From NCBI GenBank assembly GCA_965249895.1, contig CBDFNC010000004.1, positions 1,240,001 to 1,304,000 of the forward strand: a stretch of DNA of 64,000 nucleotides, in the 5' to 3' direction. Every line of letters starts with the position of its first letter. The first letter of the stretch is position 1. Source of the DNA: CBDFNC01 sp965249895. GTDB lineage: Bacteria; Pseudomonadota; Gammaproteobacteria; Enterobacterales; CBDFNC01. Of the stretch, positions 32,471 to 42,154 are shown in pieces. Under the pieces are notes generated by a model. The model did no database searches and was not told where the DNA came from. It saw nothing but the letters and a program-made list of their open reading frames with translations. Position numbers and translations under genes: made by a program.

Positions 32471-34120
32471 CTAGTCTGCTATCCAAAGGCTTTTTACACT
32501 CAGCTGGGCCCTGTGTTTATTTTGCATAAGCAAAGTATGCAGGGCATACCAGTCTTCGCTTTGATAACCCAGCTTTTTCTTGTCAACAAATTGCTTTAGC
32601 CCGTTTACTCGCTCAGTAAAACCAATAACAATCAGGTGGATCACACCCACAGGCTCTGCGTTAAAACCAAGCAAATCTTGTCGCTGCCAGGCGCGGCGCA
32701 TCTGCAGCTCACTTTTATGCCTTGGAGCCAGTATGCGCATATCTCCGGAACTATCTACAGATATCGCTAACAGCTGCACCGGTTTTTCTGAAAGCAGGCT
32801 GAGCTCGATCCTGTCGCCCTTCCTGAGCGTATTGCCCGCCACGCCGCTTAAGTGAGGCAGAAGCAGGAATGGCTTGCTTCCCATTTGATTAGCTAGCAAA
32901 CGAATTTTCCAGCGTTCGATTTGCAGCTGACGTAACATAGCTGCTTGCGTTTTAGCAATAGCAGTTAGCTCAAAACGAGTGCCGTCAAAAAAGTACGTTC
33001 TGTCTTGCCCGGTTGTTACGAAGATATCCGGGTACTGATGGGTAATTATAATGCCGCTGGGTAACCCTTTCAGTAAGGCCAGCGATGACTTATCGAAGGA
33101 TGCCCGCAGAGCCAGCCTGGGCAAGCCCATTGAATCTTCGGTTAGCACTGATGCCGGTGCCGGTTGAGCAATAGCGTATTCGCCAGCAAACAAAGCCCGG
33201 CGAAACCGCTTGTTATTCGCTTGAGCTGGGTTAGGCAGCAATTGGGGTGAATGAGGTAAGTGAGATAATCTCATCTCATCTTCAATGGCTTTAAAAAACT
33301 CAAGATAGCTTATCTGGCCATCTCCATTGATATCCACTGCCAACTCCCCTGCTAATGCCTTCAGTAACGAATTGGTGAATGCCCCGTGCGGTTTGCCGTC
33401 GACTGTGGGGTAACGGCTTATCATATTTTTTGGAATATCCAGGGCTTGTTCATGCACGCCTGATGAGGAGATATACACCAGATTGCGATACCCAAAAGAG
33501 TCGTTACCCGGGCTTAACGGGTTAAGCCCGCCGCCAACTGCACGGCTTGTTGCCTGTAAAGATAACGGTGGCTGTAAATATCGGGTAGGAAAAGGCTGCG
33601 TTTTGTGAACAGAGTAAGCTGAAAAGCTGGCATCAAAGCTAACGAAAACAAACCGACCGCCGGCATCCAGTTTTTTCAACCTGGGCGACAAATCCCGGTA
33701 TCCCATCAGCATAGTGCTCTCGAATCGGCCCCCGTTTGGTGACCAGTCGGCATCGTATGGCGTCACCAGCCCATAGTTAACAGGCAAAGATTGGCTTATT
33801 TTGTCCCTTGGGGCGCTAGTACCGTAGCCAGAGTAGTAAAAAAATATAGTGTCTCCCGGCTGAGTTCGGCCGGTTAGCTTATCGAGTTCAAATAATATAT
33901 TGCGCCGGGTCGCTTTAGAATCTACCAACGAGACGATATTCTTATGCTGAAAGCGCCACTGTTTTAGTGCGTTTTCCAGCGCCTTAACGTCAAAAGCCGG
34001 ACCTTGTAGCGGTTTAATGCGACTGTCCTGATAATCCCCAACCCCCACCAGCAAGGCAAAGTTTTCCGCCTGACCGGCCAGGCTCAGCAGAGATAACAGA
34101 CAAAAAACAAAAAAACGCAC
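32471..34120 (-). CDS. Secreted caspase-fold (C14-like) protein lacking catalytic His and Cys, with EF-hand
   Basis: 549 residues from a GTG at 34120 that has AGGAAG at good spacing and begins a signal peptide (MRFFVFCLLSLLSLAGQA). A longer frame to 34249 adds a non-signal segment and is rejected. The N-terminal domain follows the metacaspase/caspase-like pattern (ALLVGVGDYQD, DVKALENALKQW, GDTIFFYYSGYG). The catalytic His of SGHG is Tyr99, and the catalytic Cys of DxCHSG is replaced in FDASFSA (Ser165). It should be a pseudo-protease. An EF-hand loop, DINGDGQISYLEF, follows, and the C-terminal region (GDRIELSLLSEKPVQLLAI) resembles the DUF4384 surface-presentation domain. Periplasmic or exported. 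The gene diverges from mtgA. Function unknown; a regulatory or scaffold role is inference. Confidence 0.8.
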   Translation of the reverse strand: MRFFVFCLLSLLSLAGQAENFALLVGVGDYQDSRIKPLQGPAFDVKALENALKQWRFQHKNIVSLVDSKATRRNILFELDKLTGRTQPGDTIFFYYSGYGTSAPRDKISQSLPVNYGLVTPYDADWSPNGGRFESTMLMGYRDLSPRLKKLDAGGRFVFVSFDASFSAYSVHKTQPFPTRYLQPPLSLQATSRAVGGGLNPLSPGNDSFGYRNLVYISSSGVHEQALDIPKNMISRYPTVDGKPHGAFTNSLLKALAGELAVDINGDGQISYLEFFKAIEDEMRLSHLPHSPQLLPNPAQANNKRFRRALFAGEYAIAQPAPASVLTEDSMGLPRLALRASFDKSSLALLKGLPSGIIITHQYPDIFVTTGQDRTYFFDGTRFELTAIAKTQAAMLRQLQIERWKIRLLANQMGSKPFLLLPHLSGVAGNTLRKGDRIELSLLSEKPVQLLAISVDSSGDMRILAPRHKSELQMRRAWQRQDLLGFNAEPVGVIHLIVIGFTERVNGLKQFVDKKKLGYQSEDWYALHTLLMQNKHRAQLSVKSLWIAD

Positions 34121-34360
34121 GCTTACTTCCTGACCACGGTTCCCCTTCAATTCTGAGTTTAGAACAGGCAGATATTTGTCAGCTAGTACTGAGCTATACC
34201 AGGGCGCAGTATTAACTGGCAAGATTTCGATCTCCGCTGTTGACACCAAGACTTTGAATCCTTCAAAATAATGTCAGCCATTGCACTATGCCTGCTTACG
34301 CCGGGAAAGCTTTCACTATATAAGCGTGTAAATAAACCACTGAAACTGGATAAAACCAAA

Positions 34361-35041
34361 ATGAAACGATGGCTTAAACGCTGTTTTATCAGCATAACCC
34401 TGGGCTGGGTACTTTTCACAGGGCTGATTGTTGCCGCAGGAGTGTTACTGGATCCCCCCATCTGGGCATGGAAGTTATCGCGCTGGATTTCCCCTCCCCC
34501 TGAATTCCCTGATCAGATCAAACATAATTGGGTAGCACTGGATAATATTGCCAGACCAATGCAACTTGCGGTCATTGCATCTGAGGACCAACTATTTAAC
34601 CAGCATAACGGCTTCGATATCGCATCCATTAAAGACGCGGCTAAGGATATACTGGCGGGAGAGCGTTTTCGCGGCGCCAGCACGATTAGTCAGCAGACAG
34701 CGAAGAACCTATACCTTTGGCCCGGGCAAAACCTTCTGCGCAAGGGACTGGAAGCCTGGTTTACGCTATTGATGGAACAAATGTGGGCAAAACCCCGCAT
34801 TCTGGAAATCTATCTGAATATTGTCGAGTTTGGCCCGGGTATCTATGGTGTCGAAGCGGCCAGTCAGCATTTCTTTGGAAAGGCAGCGGCGAAGCTGAAT
34901 TCGCGGGAATCAGCATTGTTGGCGGCAGTATTACCTAACCCATACCAACTTGATGCCGGTAAACCAAGCGTTTATCTCAACAAGCGGATCCGCTGGATCC
35001 AACAACAAATGCGACAACTCGGAGTACAGACCATTCCCTGA
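34361..35041 (+). CDS. mtgA: Monofunctional peptidoglycan glycosyltransferase
   Basis: 226 residues from the ATG at 34361 (MKRWLKRCFISITLGWVLF), which directly precedes the single membrane anchor. A longer frame to 34271 lacks a good ribosome site. The GT51 domain has the catalytic Glu in AVIASEDQLFNQHNGFD, then RGASTISQQTAKNLYLW and RKGLEAWFTLLMEQMWAKPRILEIYLNIVEFGPGIYGVEAAS, the donor and acceptor site blocks. It polymerises lipid II into glycan strands at the inner membrane. No transpeptidase domain is present, as expected for MtgA. It converges on sucD across a shared terminator. Confidence 0.93.
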   Translation: MKRWLKRCFISITLGWVLFTGLIVAAGVLLDPPIWAWKLSRWISPPPEFPDQIKHNWVALDNIARPMQLAVIASEDQLFNQHNGFDIASIKDAAKDILAGERFRGASTISQQTAKNLYLWPGQNLLRKGLEAWFTLLMEQMWAKPRILEIYLNIVEFGPGIYGVEAASQHFFGKAAAKLNSRESALLAAVLPNPYQLDAGKPSVYLNKRIRWIQQQMRQLGVQTIP

Positions 35042-35100
35042 TACTTCAATTCGCTAGGTGATCCAGCCAGAGTCAGCAGCAATGTAAAAAACAGACAAAA

Positions 35101-35125
35101 AAACCGCCGAATTCGGCGGTTTTTC
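35101..35125. terminator. Bidirectional terminator between mtgA and sucD
   Basis: The perfect palindrome AAACCGCCGAA/TTCGGCGGTTT at 35101-35122 has A-rich sequence to the left and T-rich to the right. It fits termination of both converging genes, including the sdh-suc operon. Confidence 0.85.
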
Positions 35126-35140
35126 AATTGCTATGTTAGC

Positions 35141-36013
35141 TTACCAGCCAGTCACTTCACGAAGTGCACTGCCTATTTCAGCTAATGAGCGAGTTGTTTT
35201 CACACCAGCATCTTCAAGTGCGGCAAACTTCTCAGCTGCAGTACCCTTACCACCGGCGATGATTGCGCCCGCGTGACCCATACGCTTACCTGCAGGTGCA
35301 GTAACACCGGCAATGTAAGAAACAACGGGCTTAGTCACGTTAGCTTTGATATATGCTGCCGCTTCTTCTTCGGCGCTACCACCGATTTCACCGATCATTA
35401 CGATAGCTTCAGTCTGTGGGTCGTTCTGGAACATTTCCAGTACGTCGATGAAGTTAGAGCCTGGGATTGGGTCGCCACCGATACCAACACAAGTAGACTG
35501 ACCGAAACCTTCGTCAGTAGTCTGCTTAACGGCTTCATAAGTCAGTGTACCCGAACGAGATACGATACCGACTTTACCAGGCTTGTGGATGTGACCTGGC
35601 ATGATGCCAATCTTACATTCACCCGGAGTGATAACGCCTGGGCAGTTAGGACCAATCATGCGAACGCCAGTCTCTTCCAGCTTCACTTTCACTTCCAGCA
35701 TATCCAGCGTCGGGATACCTTCGGTGATAGTAACGATCAGCTCGATGCCAGCATCGATGGCTTCCAGGATAGCGTCTTTACAGAAAGGGGCAGGTACATA
35801 GATAACAGATGCCGTTGCGCCTGTCGTTTCTACCGCTTCACGTACTGTATTAAATACAGGAAGGCCCAGGTGAATTTGACCGCCTTTACCAGGAGATACA
35901 CCACCAACCATCTGCGTTCCGTACTCGATAGCTTGCTCAGAGTGGAAAGTACCCTGGCCACCAGTGAAACCCTGACAGATCACCTTAGTGTCTTTATTGA
36001 TTAGTACGCTCAT
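35141..36013 (-). CDS. sucD: Succinyl-CoA synthetase alpha subunit
   Basis: 290 residues, full length. The Rossmann-type CoA-binding region starts VICQGFTGGQGTFHS. The phosphohistidine lies in GKRMGHAGAI (near 246). GGDPIPG and IGEIGG are family motifs. With SucC it converts succinyl-CoA, ADP and phosphate to succinate, ATP and CoA in the TCA cycle. The ATG lies 2 bp after the sucC stop. Last gene of the sdhCDAB-sucABCD block, followed by a strong terminator. Confidence 0.97.
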   Translation of the reverse strand: MSVLINKDTKVICQGFTGGQGTFHSEQAIEYGTQMVGGVSPGKGGQIHLGLPVFNTVREAVETTGATASVIYVPAPFCKDAILEAIDAGIELIVTITEGIPTLDMLEVKVKLEETGVRMIGPNCPGVITPGECKIGIMPGHIHKPGKVGIVSRSGTLTYEAVKQTTDEGFGQSTCVGIGGDPIPGSNFIDVLEMFQNDPQTEAIVMIGEIGGSAEEEAAAYIKANVTKPVVSYIAGVTAPAGKRMGHAGAIIAGGKGTAAEKFAALEDAGVKTTRSLAEIGSALREVTGW

Positions 36014-36015
36014 TA

Positions 36016-37179
36016 TTAGGCCTCCGCCGCTTTTACTACTTGCTGGGCAGCACCAGTCAGACTTGTTGCCGCAATAATATTCAGGCCGGAATCCGCCAGA
36101 GTCTTACGACCTAGCTCGGCATTGTTACCTTCCAGGCGTACTACCACAGGGACACTAACACCTACTTCTTCAACTGCACCGATAATACCTTCGGCAATCA
36201 TATCGCAACGTACGATACCACCGAAGATGTTAACCAATACGGCTTTCACATTGTCATCAGAAAGGATGATCTTAAATGCTTCCGCTACCCGCTCTTTCGT
36301 TGCGCCGCCGCCTACATCCAGGAAGTTAGCTGGATCACCGCCATTTAACTTAACAATATCCATGGTGCCCATGGCCAGGCCAGCGCCGTTAACCATACAA
36401 CCAATGTTGCCGTCTAGTGCAACATAGTTAAGTTCCCACTGGGCCGCTTGTGCTTCACGCTCATCTTCCTGAGAAGGATCGTGCATTTCGCGAAGCTTAG
36501 CCTGGCGATACATAGCGTTAGAGTCGATGTTGATCTTGCCGTCAAGACAGTGCAGATCACCGGCGGCAGTGATAACCAATGGGTTGATTTCAAGCAGTGC
36601 GAAATCGTGGTCAATAAACATCTGACCAAGACCCATAAATACTTTTGTAAACTGACGGATTTGAGTACCTTCCAGGCCCAGCTTAAATGCCAGTTCGCGT
36701 GCCTGGTATGCCTGAGGGCCAACCAGTGGATCGATAGCTGCTTTGTGGATAAGCTCTGGCGTCTCTTCCGCAACTTTTTCGATTTCCACACCACCTTCGG
36801 TGGAAGCCATGAAAACAACACGGCGAGAAGCGCGATCCACTACTGCGCCAAGATACAGCTCGTTGGCAATATCTGTGCAATCTTCAACCAGGATCTTAGT
36901 AACCGGCTGACCTTTAGCATCTGTCTGGTAAGTCACCAGGTTTTTACCTAACCAGTTCTGGGCAAACGCTTTGATTTCTTCTTTGCTGGAAACCAGTTTT
37001 ACACCGCCCGCTTTACCACGTCCACCTGCGTGTACCTGGCATTTAACAACCCACTTATCACCACCTAGCTTGTCAGCAGCTTCCGCCGCTTCTTGTGGCG
37101 TGTCACAGGCGTAACCTTGTGATGTTGGCAAACCATATTCAGCGAAAAGCTGTTTTGCCTGATACTCATGCAAATTCAT
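36016..37179 (-). CDS. sucC: Succinyl-CoA synthetase beta subunit
   Basis: 387 residues, the typical length. MNLHEYQAKQLFAEYGLP is the conserved N-terminus of the ATP-grasp domain (1-240), with QVHAGGRGKAGGVK and NPLVIT (metal ligands). The C-terminal CoA-ligase domain has GNIGCMVNGAGLAMGTMD and NIFGGIVRCD. It binds nucleotide and succinate and pairs with SucD. It starts 90 bp after sucB; no separate promoter was recognised. Confidence 0.97.
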   Translation of the reverse strand: MNLHEYQAKQLFAEYGLPTSQGYACDTPQEAAEAADKLGGDKWVVKCQVHAGGRGKAGGVKLVSSKEEIKAFAQNWLGKNLVTYQTDAKGQPVTKILVEDCTDIANELYLGAVVDRASRRVVFMASTEGGVEIEKVAEETPELIHKAAIDPLVGPQAYQARELAFKLGLEGTQIRQFTKVFMGLGQMFIDHDFALLEINPLVITAAGDLHCLDGKINIDSNAMYRQAKLREMHDPSQEDEREAQAAQWELNYVALDGNIGCMVNGAGLAMGTMDIVKLNGGDPANFLDVGGGATKERVAEAFKIILSDDNVKAVLVNIFGGIVRCDMIAEGIIGAVEEVGVSVPVVVRLEGNNAELGRKTLADSGLNIIAATSLTGAAQQVVKAAEA

Positions 37180-37269
37180 GATGCTCTATCCGTATAATTT
37201 AACTACGTTTCCAGGGTGAAAATTCACCCTTAGTATATGGGCCCGAAATTCAGGCCCAATTCTCAAAAC

Positions 37270-38448
37270 TTAAACGTCCAGTAACAGACGTGTTGGATCT
37301 TCCAGTAACTCTTTAATGCTTACCAGGAAACCCACTGATTCTTTGCCGTCGACCAATCTATGGTCATAAGACAGGGCCAGGTACATCATCGGCAGGATTT
37401 CAACCTTACCATTGATGGCCATAGGACGGTCCTGGATCTTATGCATACCTAAGATAGCGGCTTGAGGCGGGTTGATTATAGGTGTGGACAACAGCGAACC
37501 AAATACGCCGCCGTTAGTCACGGTGAAGTTACCACCCATCATCTCTTCAACAGTTAGCTTGCCGTCACGACCTTTTATGGCCAGCACACGGATAGCCTTT
37601 TCTATATCAGCCAGACTCATGGTATCTGTATCGCGCAGTACCGGGGTCACCAGACCACGCGGCGTAGATACGGCGATGCTCACGTCAAAGAAGTTGTGAT
37701 AAACGATTTCATCACCATCGATAGACGCGTTCACTTCCGGATAACGCTTCAGCGCTTCGGTCACCGCCCTAATATAGAAAGACATAAAGCCAAGCCGGGT
37801 ACCGTGCTTTTCTTCGAATACATCTTTGTATTGCTTACGGATATCCATGATTGGTTTCATGTTGATTTCGTTAAACGTGGTCAACATGGCTGTGGAGTTT
37901 TTCGCTTCCAGCAGACGTTCGGCGATACGCTTACGTAAACGTGTCATAGGCACACGTTTTTCGCTGCGAGCTGCAACCGGTACGTCTACTACAGGCGCTT
38001 CAGCTTTTGCCGCAGGGGCTGGTTTAGCACCGCCTTTAGCAAACCCTTCCACGTCTTCTTTAGTGATCATTCCGCCTTTACCCGAACCTTTAATCTGGCT
38101 TGGGTTAATGCCCAGCTCGTTCATCAAACGACGAACTGAAGGGCTGGCATCGGCACTGCCCTCGGCTGGTGCTGGCGCGGCTTCTGCTTCCTTAGCCGGC
38201 ACCGCTGCGGCGCCCGCTTTCAAGCGAGCAATTAGCTGCTTGGACAACACGGTTGCGCCTTCAGCCTCAACAATAGCTTCCAGTACACCGTCATCTGGAG
38301 CAGGTACTTCGAGTACAACTTTATCTGTTTCAATATCAACCAGGATTTCATCACGTTCTACCGCTTCACCTGGCTGTTTATGCCAAGTAGCGACAGTTGC
38401 GTCAGCGACAGATTCTGGCAGATCGGGAACCAATATTTCGATAGTCAT
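37270..38448 (-). CDS. sucB: Dihydrolipoyl succinyltransferase, E2 of 2-oxoglutarate dehydrogenase
   Basis: 392 residues. One N-terminal lipoyl domain (about 2-76) has the lipoylated Lys in ETDKVVLEV. An Ala/Pro-rich linker and the peripheral subunit-binding domain follow (SPSVRRLMNELGINPSQIKGSGKGGMITKEDV, about 104-136). The catalytic acyltransferase domain (about 160-392) ends with the active-site His in YDHRLVDGKESV. It transfers the succinyl group from lipoate to CoA. The gene follows sucA by 21 bp. E3 (lpd) is not in the window. Confidence 0.97.
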   Translation of the reverse strand: MTIEILVPDLPESVADATVATWHKQPGEAVERDEILVDIETDKVVLEVPAPDDGVLEAIVEAEGATVLSKQLIARLKAGAAAVPAKEAEAAPAPAEGSADASPSVRRLMNELGINPSQIKGSGKGGMITKEDVEGFAKGGAKPAPAAKAEAPVVDVPVAARSEKRVPMTRLRKRIAERLLEAKNSTAMLTTFNEINMKPIMDIRKQYKDVFEEKHGTRLGFMSFYIRAVTEALKRYPEVNASIDGDEIVYHNFFDVSIAVSTPRGLVTPVLRDTDTMSLADIEKAIRVLAIKGRDGKLTVEEMMGGNFTVTNGGVFGSLLSTPIINPPQAAILGMHKIQDRPMAINGKVEILPMMYLALSYDHRLVDGKESVGFLVSIKELLEDPTRLLLDV

Positions 38449-38469
38449 CTATCTTTATCCTTTTACTTC

Positions 38470-41283
38470 TTATTCTTGCAAACCCAGGGCGTCGTTTACT
38501 AACGCTTGCTGTTGTTTGAGGTGTACAGACATATATCCGACGGCTGGAGAGGCTGACGCAGCACGACCGGTGTAAGTTAATTTGGCGCCACTTGGGATAA
38601 CATCCCAGAAGTGATGCTGGCTACAGTACCAGGCGCCTTGGTTCTGTGGTTCTTCCTGACACCAAACAAAGTCGGTGACATGTTGATATTCTTCTAGGAT
38701 TTTTTCCACTTCCACTTTCGGGAAAGGATACAGCTGTTCAATCCTTACCAGAGCAACATCATTTTTCTCGGCCTTACGACGCTGAGCCAGCAGATCGTAA
38801 TACACTTTGCCGCTACAGAATACGACTCGGTTAACCTTTTTGGGATCCAGCTCGTCTGTTTCTCCAATGGCGTTCATAAAACGACCATTGGCCAGTTCTT
38901 CCAGAGATGAAACTGCTTGAGGATGACGCAATAGTGACTTAGGCGACATGACGATCAGCGGGCGGCGCATAGGACGAACCACCTGACGGCGTAACATATG
39001 GAATATCTGAGCCGGCGTCGTTGGCATACATACCTGCATATTGTGTTCCGCACACAGCTGCAAGTAACGCTCAAGACGACCGGAAGAATGCTCAGGTCCC
39101 TGACCTTCGTAACCGTGCGGTAACAACAGGGTCAAACCACACATACGGGCCCATTTTTGCTCCCCGGACGACAGAAACTGATCGAACACCACCTGAGCGC
39201 CGTTGGCAAAATCACCAAACTGGGCTTCCCAGATAGCCAGCCCCTTAGGTTCGGCGGTGGAGTAACCGTATTCGAACGCCAGCACTGCATTTTCGGACAA
39301 CACGGAATCGTAGATATCGATACGGCCCTGATCTTCCTTGATGTGCTCTAAAGGCCGGTAACTGCTGGCATCATTTTGATTGTGCAGCTCGGCATGGCGG
39401 TGTGAGAAGGTTCCGCGGTTCGAGTCCTGCCCTACGATACGCACATTATACTTGCTGTCCAGCAAAGTCGCATAGGCCAGCATCTCGGCAAAACCCCAGT
39501 CGAAAGGTCGGTCGCCACGGGCCATTTCGGCGCGCGACAGGTATACCTTTTGCGCCACTTTATGGAGCTTTAAATCTTCAGGGATCGCGGAGATTTTAGC
39601 GCCGATATCTTTTAACTGTTCAATAGGATAGTGGCTATCGTAAACCGTATCCCAGTCGTGTTTCAGATAAGGAGTCCAGTCCACTGAGTGCTTTTGCATT
39701 GGACGCCATTCGTCCACCACACACTCACCCTTATCCAGCGCGTCACGGTAGCCATCCACCAAAGATTTCGCTTTAGCAGCATCAATCACACCTTCGGCAA
39801 TCAATCTGTCAGCATAAATCTTTCTCGGGGTTGGATGCTTCTTGATCTTCTGATACATCAAGGGCTGTGTCAGGTTTGGCTCATCCGTTTCGTTGTGACC
39901 ATGACGACGGTAACAAACCAGGTCGATAACCACATCGCGCTTAAACGTATTACGATAATCCAGTGCAATTTGGGTGACCAAAATAACGGCTTCCGGATCG
40001 TCTGCATTTACGTGCAATATCGGCGCCTGCACCATCTTGGCGATATCGGTACAGTACAAAGTAGAGCGGGTGTCTTCCGGATTGGAAGTAGTAAAACCAA
40101 TCTGGTTGTTAATCACGATACGTATGGTACCGCCTACTTTAAAGGCGCGGGCCTGAGACATATTAAAGGTCTCTTGCACCACCCCCTGACCTGCGATGGC
40201 AGAGTCACCGTGAACCGTGATAGGTAATACGGAAGAGCCGTCATTACAACCCAGGCGCTCTTGTCTTGCTCTAACCGAACCAAGCACCACAGGGTTTACT
40301 ATCTCAAGGTGAGATGGATTAAACGCCAACGCCACATGCACGTCACCACCCGGTGTAGTGAAATCAGAACTAAAGCCCTGATGGTATTTAACGTCACCTG
40401 CCCCCCAGCTTGCATCATGCTTACCGGCGAATTCATCAAACAAATCATTGGGTTTTTTACCCAACACGTTAACCAGCATATTCAGGCGGCCACGGTGGGC
40501 CATACCCAAGACAATTTCCTGGGTGCCTTGCTCACCTGAGCGGCGGATCAGCTCTTTCACCATAGGAATAAAGGCATCGCCCCCTTCCAGGGAAAAACGT
40601 TTGGCGCCGGGAAACCTAGTGCCCAGGTATTTTTCAAGCCCTTCTGTGGCTGTCAGGTTTTCCAGGAAACGAAGCTTCGCATCTTCACTGAAAGAAGGCT
40701 GACTTTCACAGGATTCCAAGCGATTTTGCAACCAGCGCTTTTCCTCGGTATCGGTAATATGCATATATTCCGCACCGATAGCGCTACAATAGGTTTTCTT
40801 TAACGAGGTCACCAGGTCTTTCAGAACCATGGTTTCGTTACCTACAGCATAGGAGCCGACATTAAAGCTGGCATCATGATCTGCGCCTTCCAGATCATGG
40901 AAAAACGGGTCCAGTTCACGTACTGTCTCGCGTTGCCACAGACCAAGCGGATCGAGTGCGGCATGTTGATGGCCACGGAAACGGTATGCGTTAATTAACT
41001 GCAGCACCTTTACCTGTTTGGCATCATTGTGCATTTCACCGGCGGCGGCTGTGTATCTTTTCGGGGATTTGGCAAGGCGTTTGAACTCATCCTTTACGGC
41101 TGAGTGAGCTTGTTCCTTGTCAACACCTTCGATCTTAGGCAGCTCGTCGAACACGCTGCGCCAATTTGAGTCAACAGAAAGAGGGTCTTGCAGATAAGCT
41201 TCATAAAGCTCTTCAATATAGGTCGCGTTCGCACCGGCCAGGTGAGATGACTCCAGCCAGGCTTTCATTACGCCGTTTTGCAT
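38470..41283 (-). CDS. sucA: 2-oxoglutarate dehydrogenase E1 component
   Basis: 937 residues from the ATG at 41283, with AGGGA upstream; the preceding in-frame codon is TTG. Thiamine-diphosphate enzyme of the homodimeric E1 class: the N-terminal E2-binding segment LAGANATYIEELYEAYLQDP, GMAHRGRLNMLVNVLGK, HGDSAIAGQGVVQETFN, and the ThDP motif region with NNQIGFTTSNP. The C-terminal half carries PLSSGEQKWARM-type and HGYEGQGPEHSSGRLERYLQL motifs. It decarboxylates 2-oxoglutarate and succinylates the E2 lipoyl group. It follows sdhB with a 142-bp gap, a possible site for an internal promoter. Confidence 0.97.
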   Translation of the reverse strand: MQNGVMKAWLESSHLAGANATYIEELYEAYLQDPLSVDSNWRSVFDELPKIEGVDKEQAHSAVKDEFKRLAKSPKRYTAAAGEMHNDAKQVKVLQLINAYRFRGHQHAALDPLGLWQRETVRELDPFFHDLEGADHDASFNVGSYAVGNETMVLKDLVTSLKKTYCSAIGAEYMHITDTEEKRWLQNRLESCESQPSFSEDAKLRFLENLTATEGLEKYLGTRFPGAKRFSLEGGDAFIPMVKELIRRSGEQGTQEIVLGMAHRGRLNMLVNVLGKKPNDLFDEFAGKHDASWGAGDVKYHQGFSSDFTTPGGDVHVALAFNPSHLEIVNPVVLGSVRARQERLGCNDGSSVLPITVHGDSAIAGQGVVQETFNMSQARAFKVGGTIRIVINNQIGFTTSNPEDTRSTLYCTDIAKMVQAPILHVNADDPEAVILVTQIALDYRNTFKRDVVIDLVCYRRHGHNETDEPNLTQPLMYQKIKKHPTPRKIYADRLIAEGVIDAAKAKSLVDGYRDALDKGECVVDEWRPMQKHSVDWTPYLKHDWDTVYDSHYPIEQLKDIGAKISAIPEDLKLHKVAQKVYLSRAEMARGDRPFDWGFAEMLAYATLLDSKYNVRIVGQDSNRGTFSHRHAELHNQNDASSYRPLEHIKEDQGRIDIYDSVLSENAVLAFEYGYSTAEPKGLAIWEAQFGDFANGAQVVFDQFLSSGEQKWARMCGLTLLLPHGYEGQGPEHSSGRLERYLQLCAEHNMQVCMPTTPAQIFHMLRRQVVRPMRRPLIVMSPKSLLRHPQAVSSLEELANGRFMNAIGETDELDPKKVNRVVFCSGKVYYDLLAQRRKAEKNDVALVRIEQLYPFPKVEVEKILEEYQHVTDFVWCQEEPQNQGAWYCSQHHFWDVIPSGAKLTYTGRAASASPAVGYMSVHLKQQQALVNDALGLQE

Positions 41284-41425
41284 CAATGTATCCCTTATTA
41301 TACTTCTAGTGCAAATAAATCCGCTTACGCGGTAAGTAGGGTATCAAAAACTATCAAAAAAATAGCCATCTCACCAGAGACAGCTATTTAGTTTGTGCTA
41401 CATAACATAAAGTTAAGTAACTTTG

Positions 41426-42142
41426 CTAAACAGCCCGTTTCAGCAGCATGGACTTAATATGCCCAATCGCCTTGGTCGGGTTTAGTCCTTTCGGACAAAC
41501 GTTGACACAGTTCATGATGCCGTGGCAGCGGAATACGCTGAATGCGTCATCCAGGCCAGCCAACCGCTCTTCAGTGGCTGTATCGCGACTGTCGATTAAG
41601 AAGCGATAAGCAGCCAGTAAACCAGCAGGACCAATAAACTTGTCTGGGTTCCACCAGAACGAAGGACAAGAGGTGGAACAACAAGCGCACAAAATACACT
41701 CGTATAAACCATCCAGTTTTGCTCTTTGCTCGGGGGACTGCAGGTTTTCACCGGCAGGAGGTAATTTACCGTCACTAATAAGATACGGCTTGATCTTATT
41801 GTATTGGGTAAAGAACTGAGTCATATCAATAACCAGGTCTCGGATCACCGGCAGACCAGGCAAAGGACGGATAATTATCTTATCTTTTTTGCCTATCAGG
41901 TCAGACAGAGGGGTAATACACGCCAGGCCGTTTTTGCCGTTCATATTGATGCCGTCGGAGCCACAGACCCCTTCACGGCATGAGCGACGAAACGCCAGGG
42001 TTGAATCCTGCTCTTTCAGCATGATCAACGCGTCCAATACCATGATATCCGAACCTTCAGGAAGATCTAACTGATAATCCTTCATATACGGGGTATTGTC
42101 TACGTCCGGGTTATATCTGTATACAGAAAATGTAACCTTCAT
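41426..42142 (-). CDS. sdhB: Succinate dehydrogenase iron-sulfur subunit
   Basis: 238 residues. The N-terminal ferredoxin domain binds the 2Fe-2S cluster (CREGVCGSDGINMNG and later Cys in LACITPL). The C-terminal domain has CILCACCSTSCPS and CHGIMNCVNVCPKGLNP for the 4Fe-4S and 3Fe-4S clusters. Electrons pass from SdhA FAD to quinone through it. It starts 12 bp after sdhA. Confidence 0.97.
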   Translation of the reverse strand: MKVTFSVYRYNPDVDNTPYMKDYQLDLPEGSDIMVLDALIMLKEQDSTLAFRRSCREGVCGSDGINMNGKNGLACITPLSDLIGKKDKIIIRPLPGLPVIRDLVIDMTQFFTQYNKIKPYLISDGKLPPAGENLQSPEQRAKLDGLYECILCACCSTSCPSFWWNPDKFIGPAGLLAAYRFLIDSRDTATEERLAGLDDAFSVFRCHGIMNCVNVCPKGLNPTKAIGHIKSMLLKRAV

Positions 42143-42154
42143 CTCTATTTCCCC

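Noticed and set aside
34121..34249. N-terminal extension of the caspase-fold protein
   Set aside because: The GTG at 34120 has a good ribosome site and starts a signal peptide; the extension would bury it.
35273..36004. Long 243-codon open frame opposite sucD
   Set aside because: It is antisense to a fully supported sucD gene, has no homology and arises from codon bias. The same holds for the long frames opposite sucA, sdhA and mfd.
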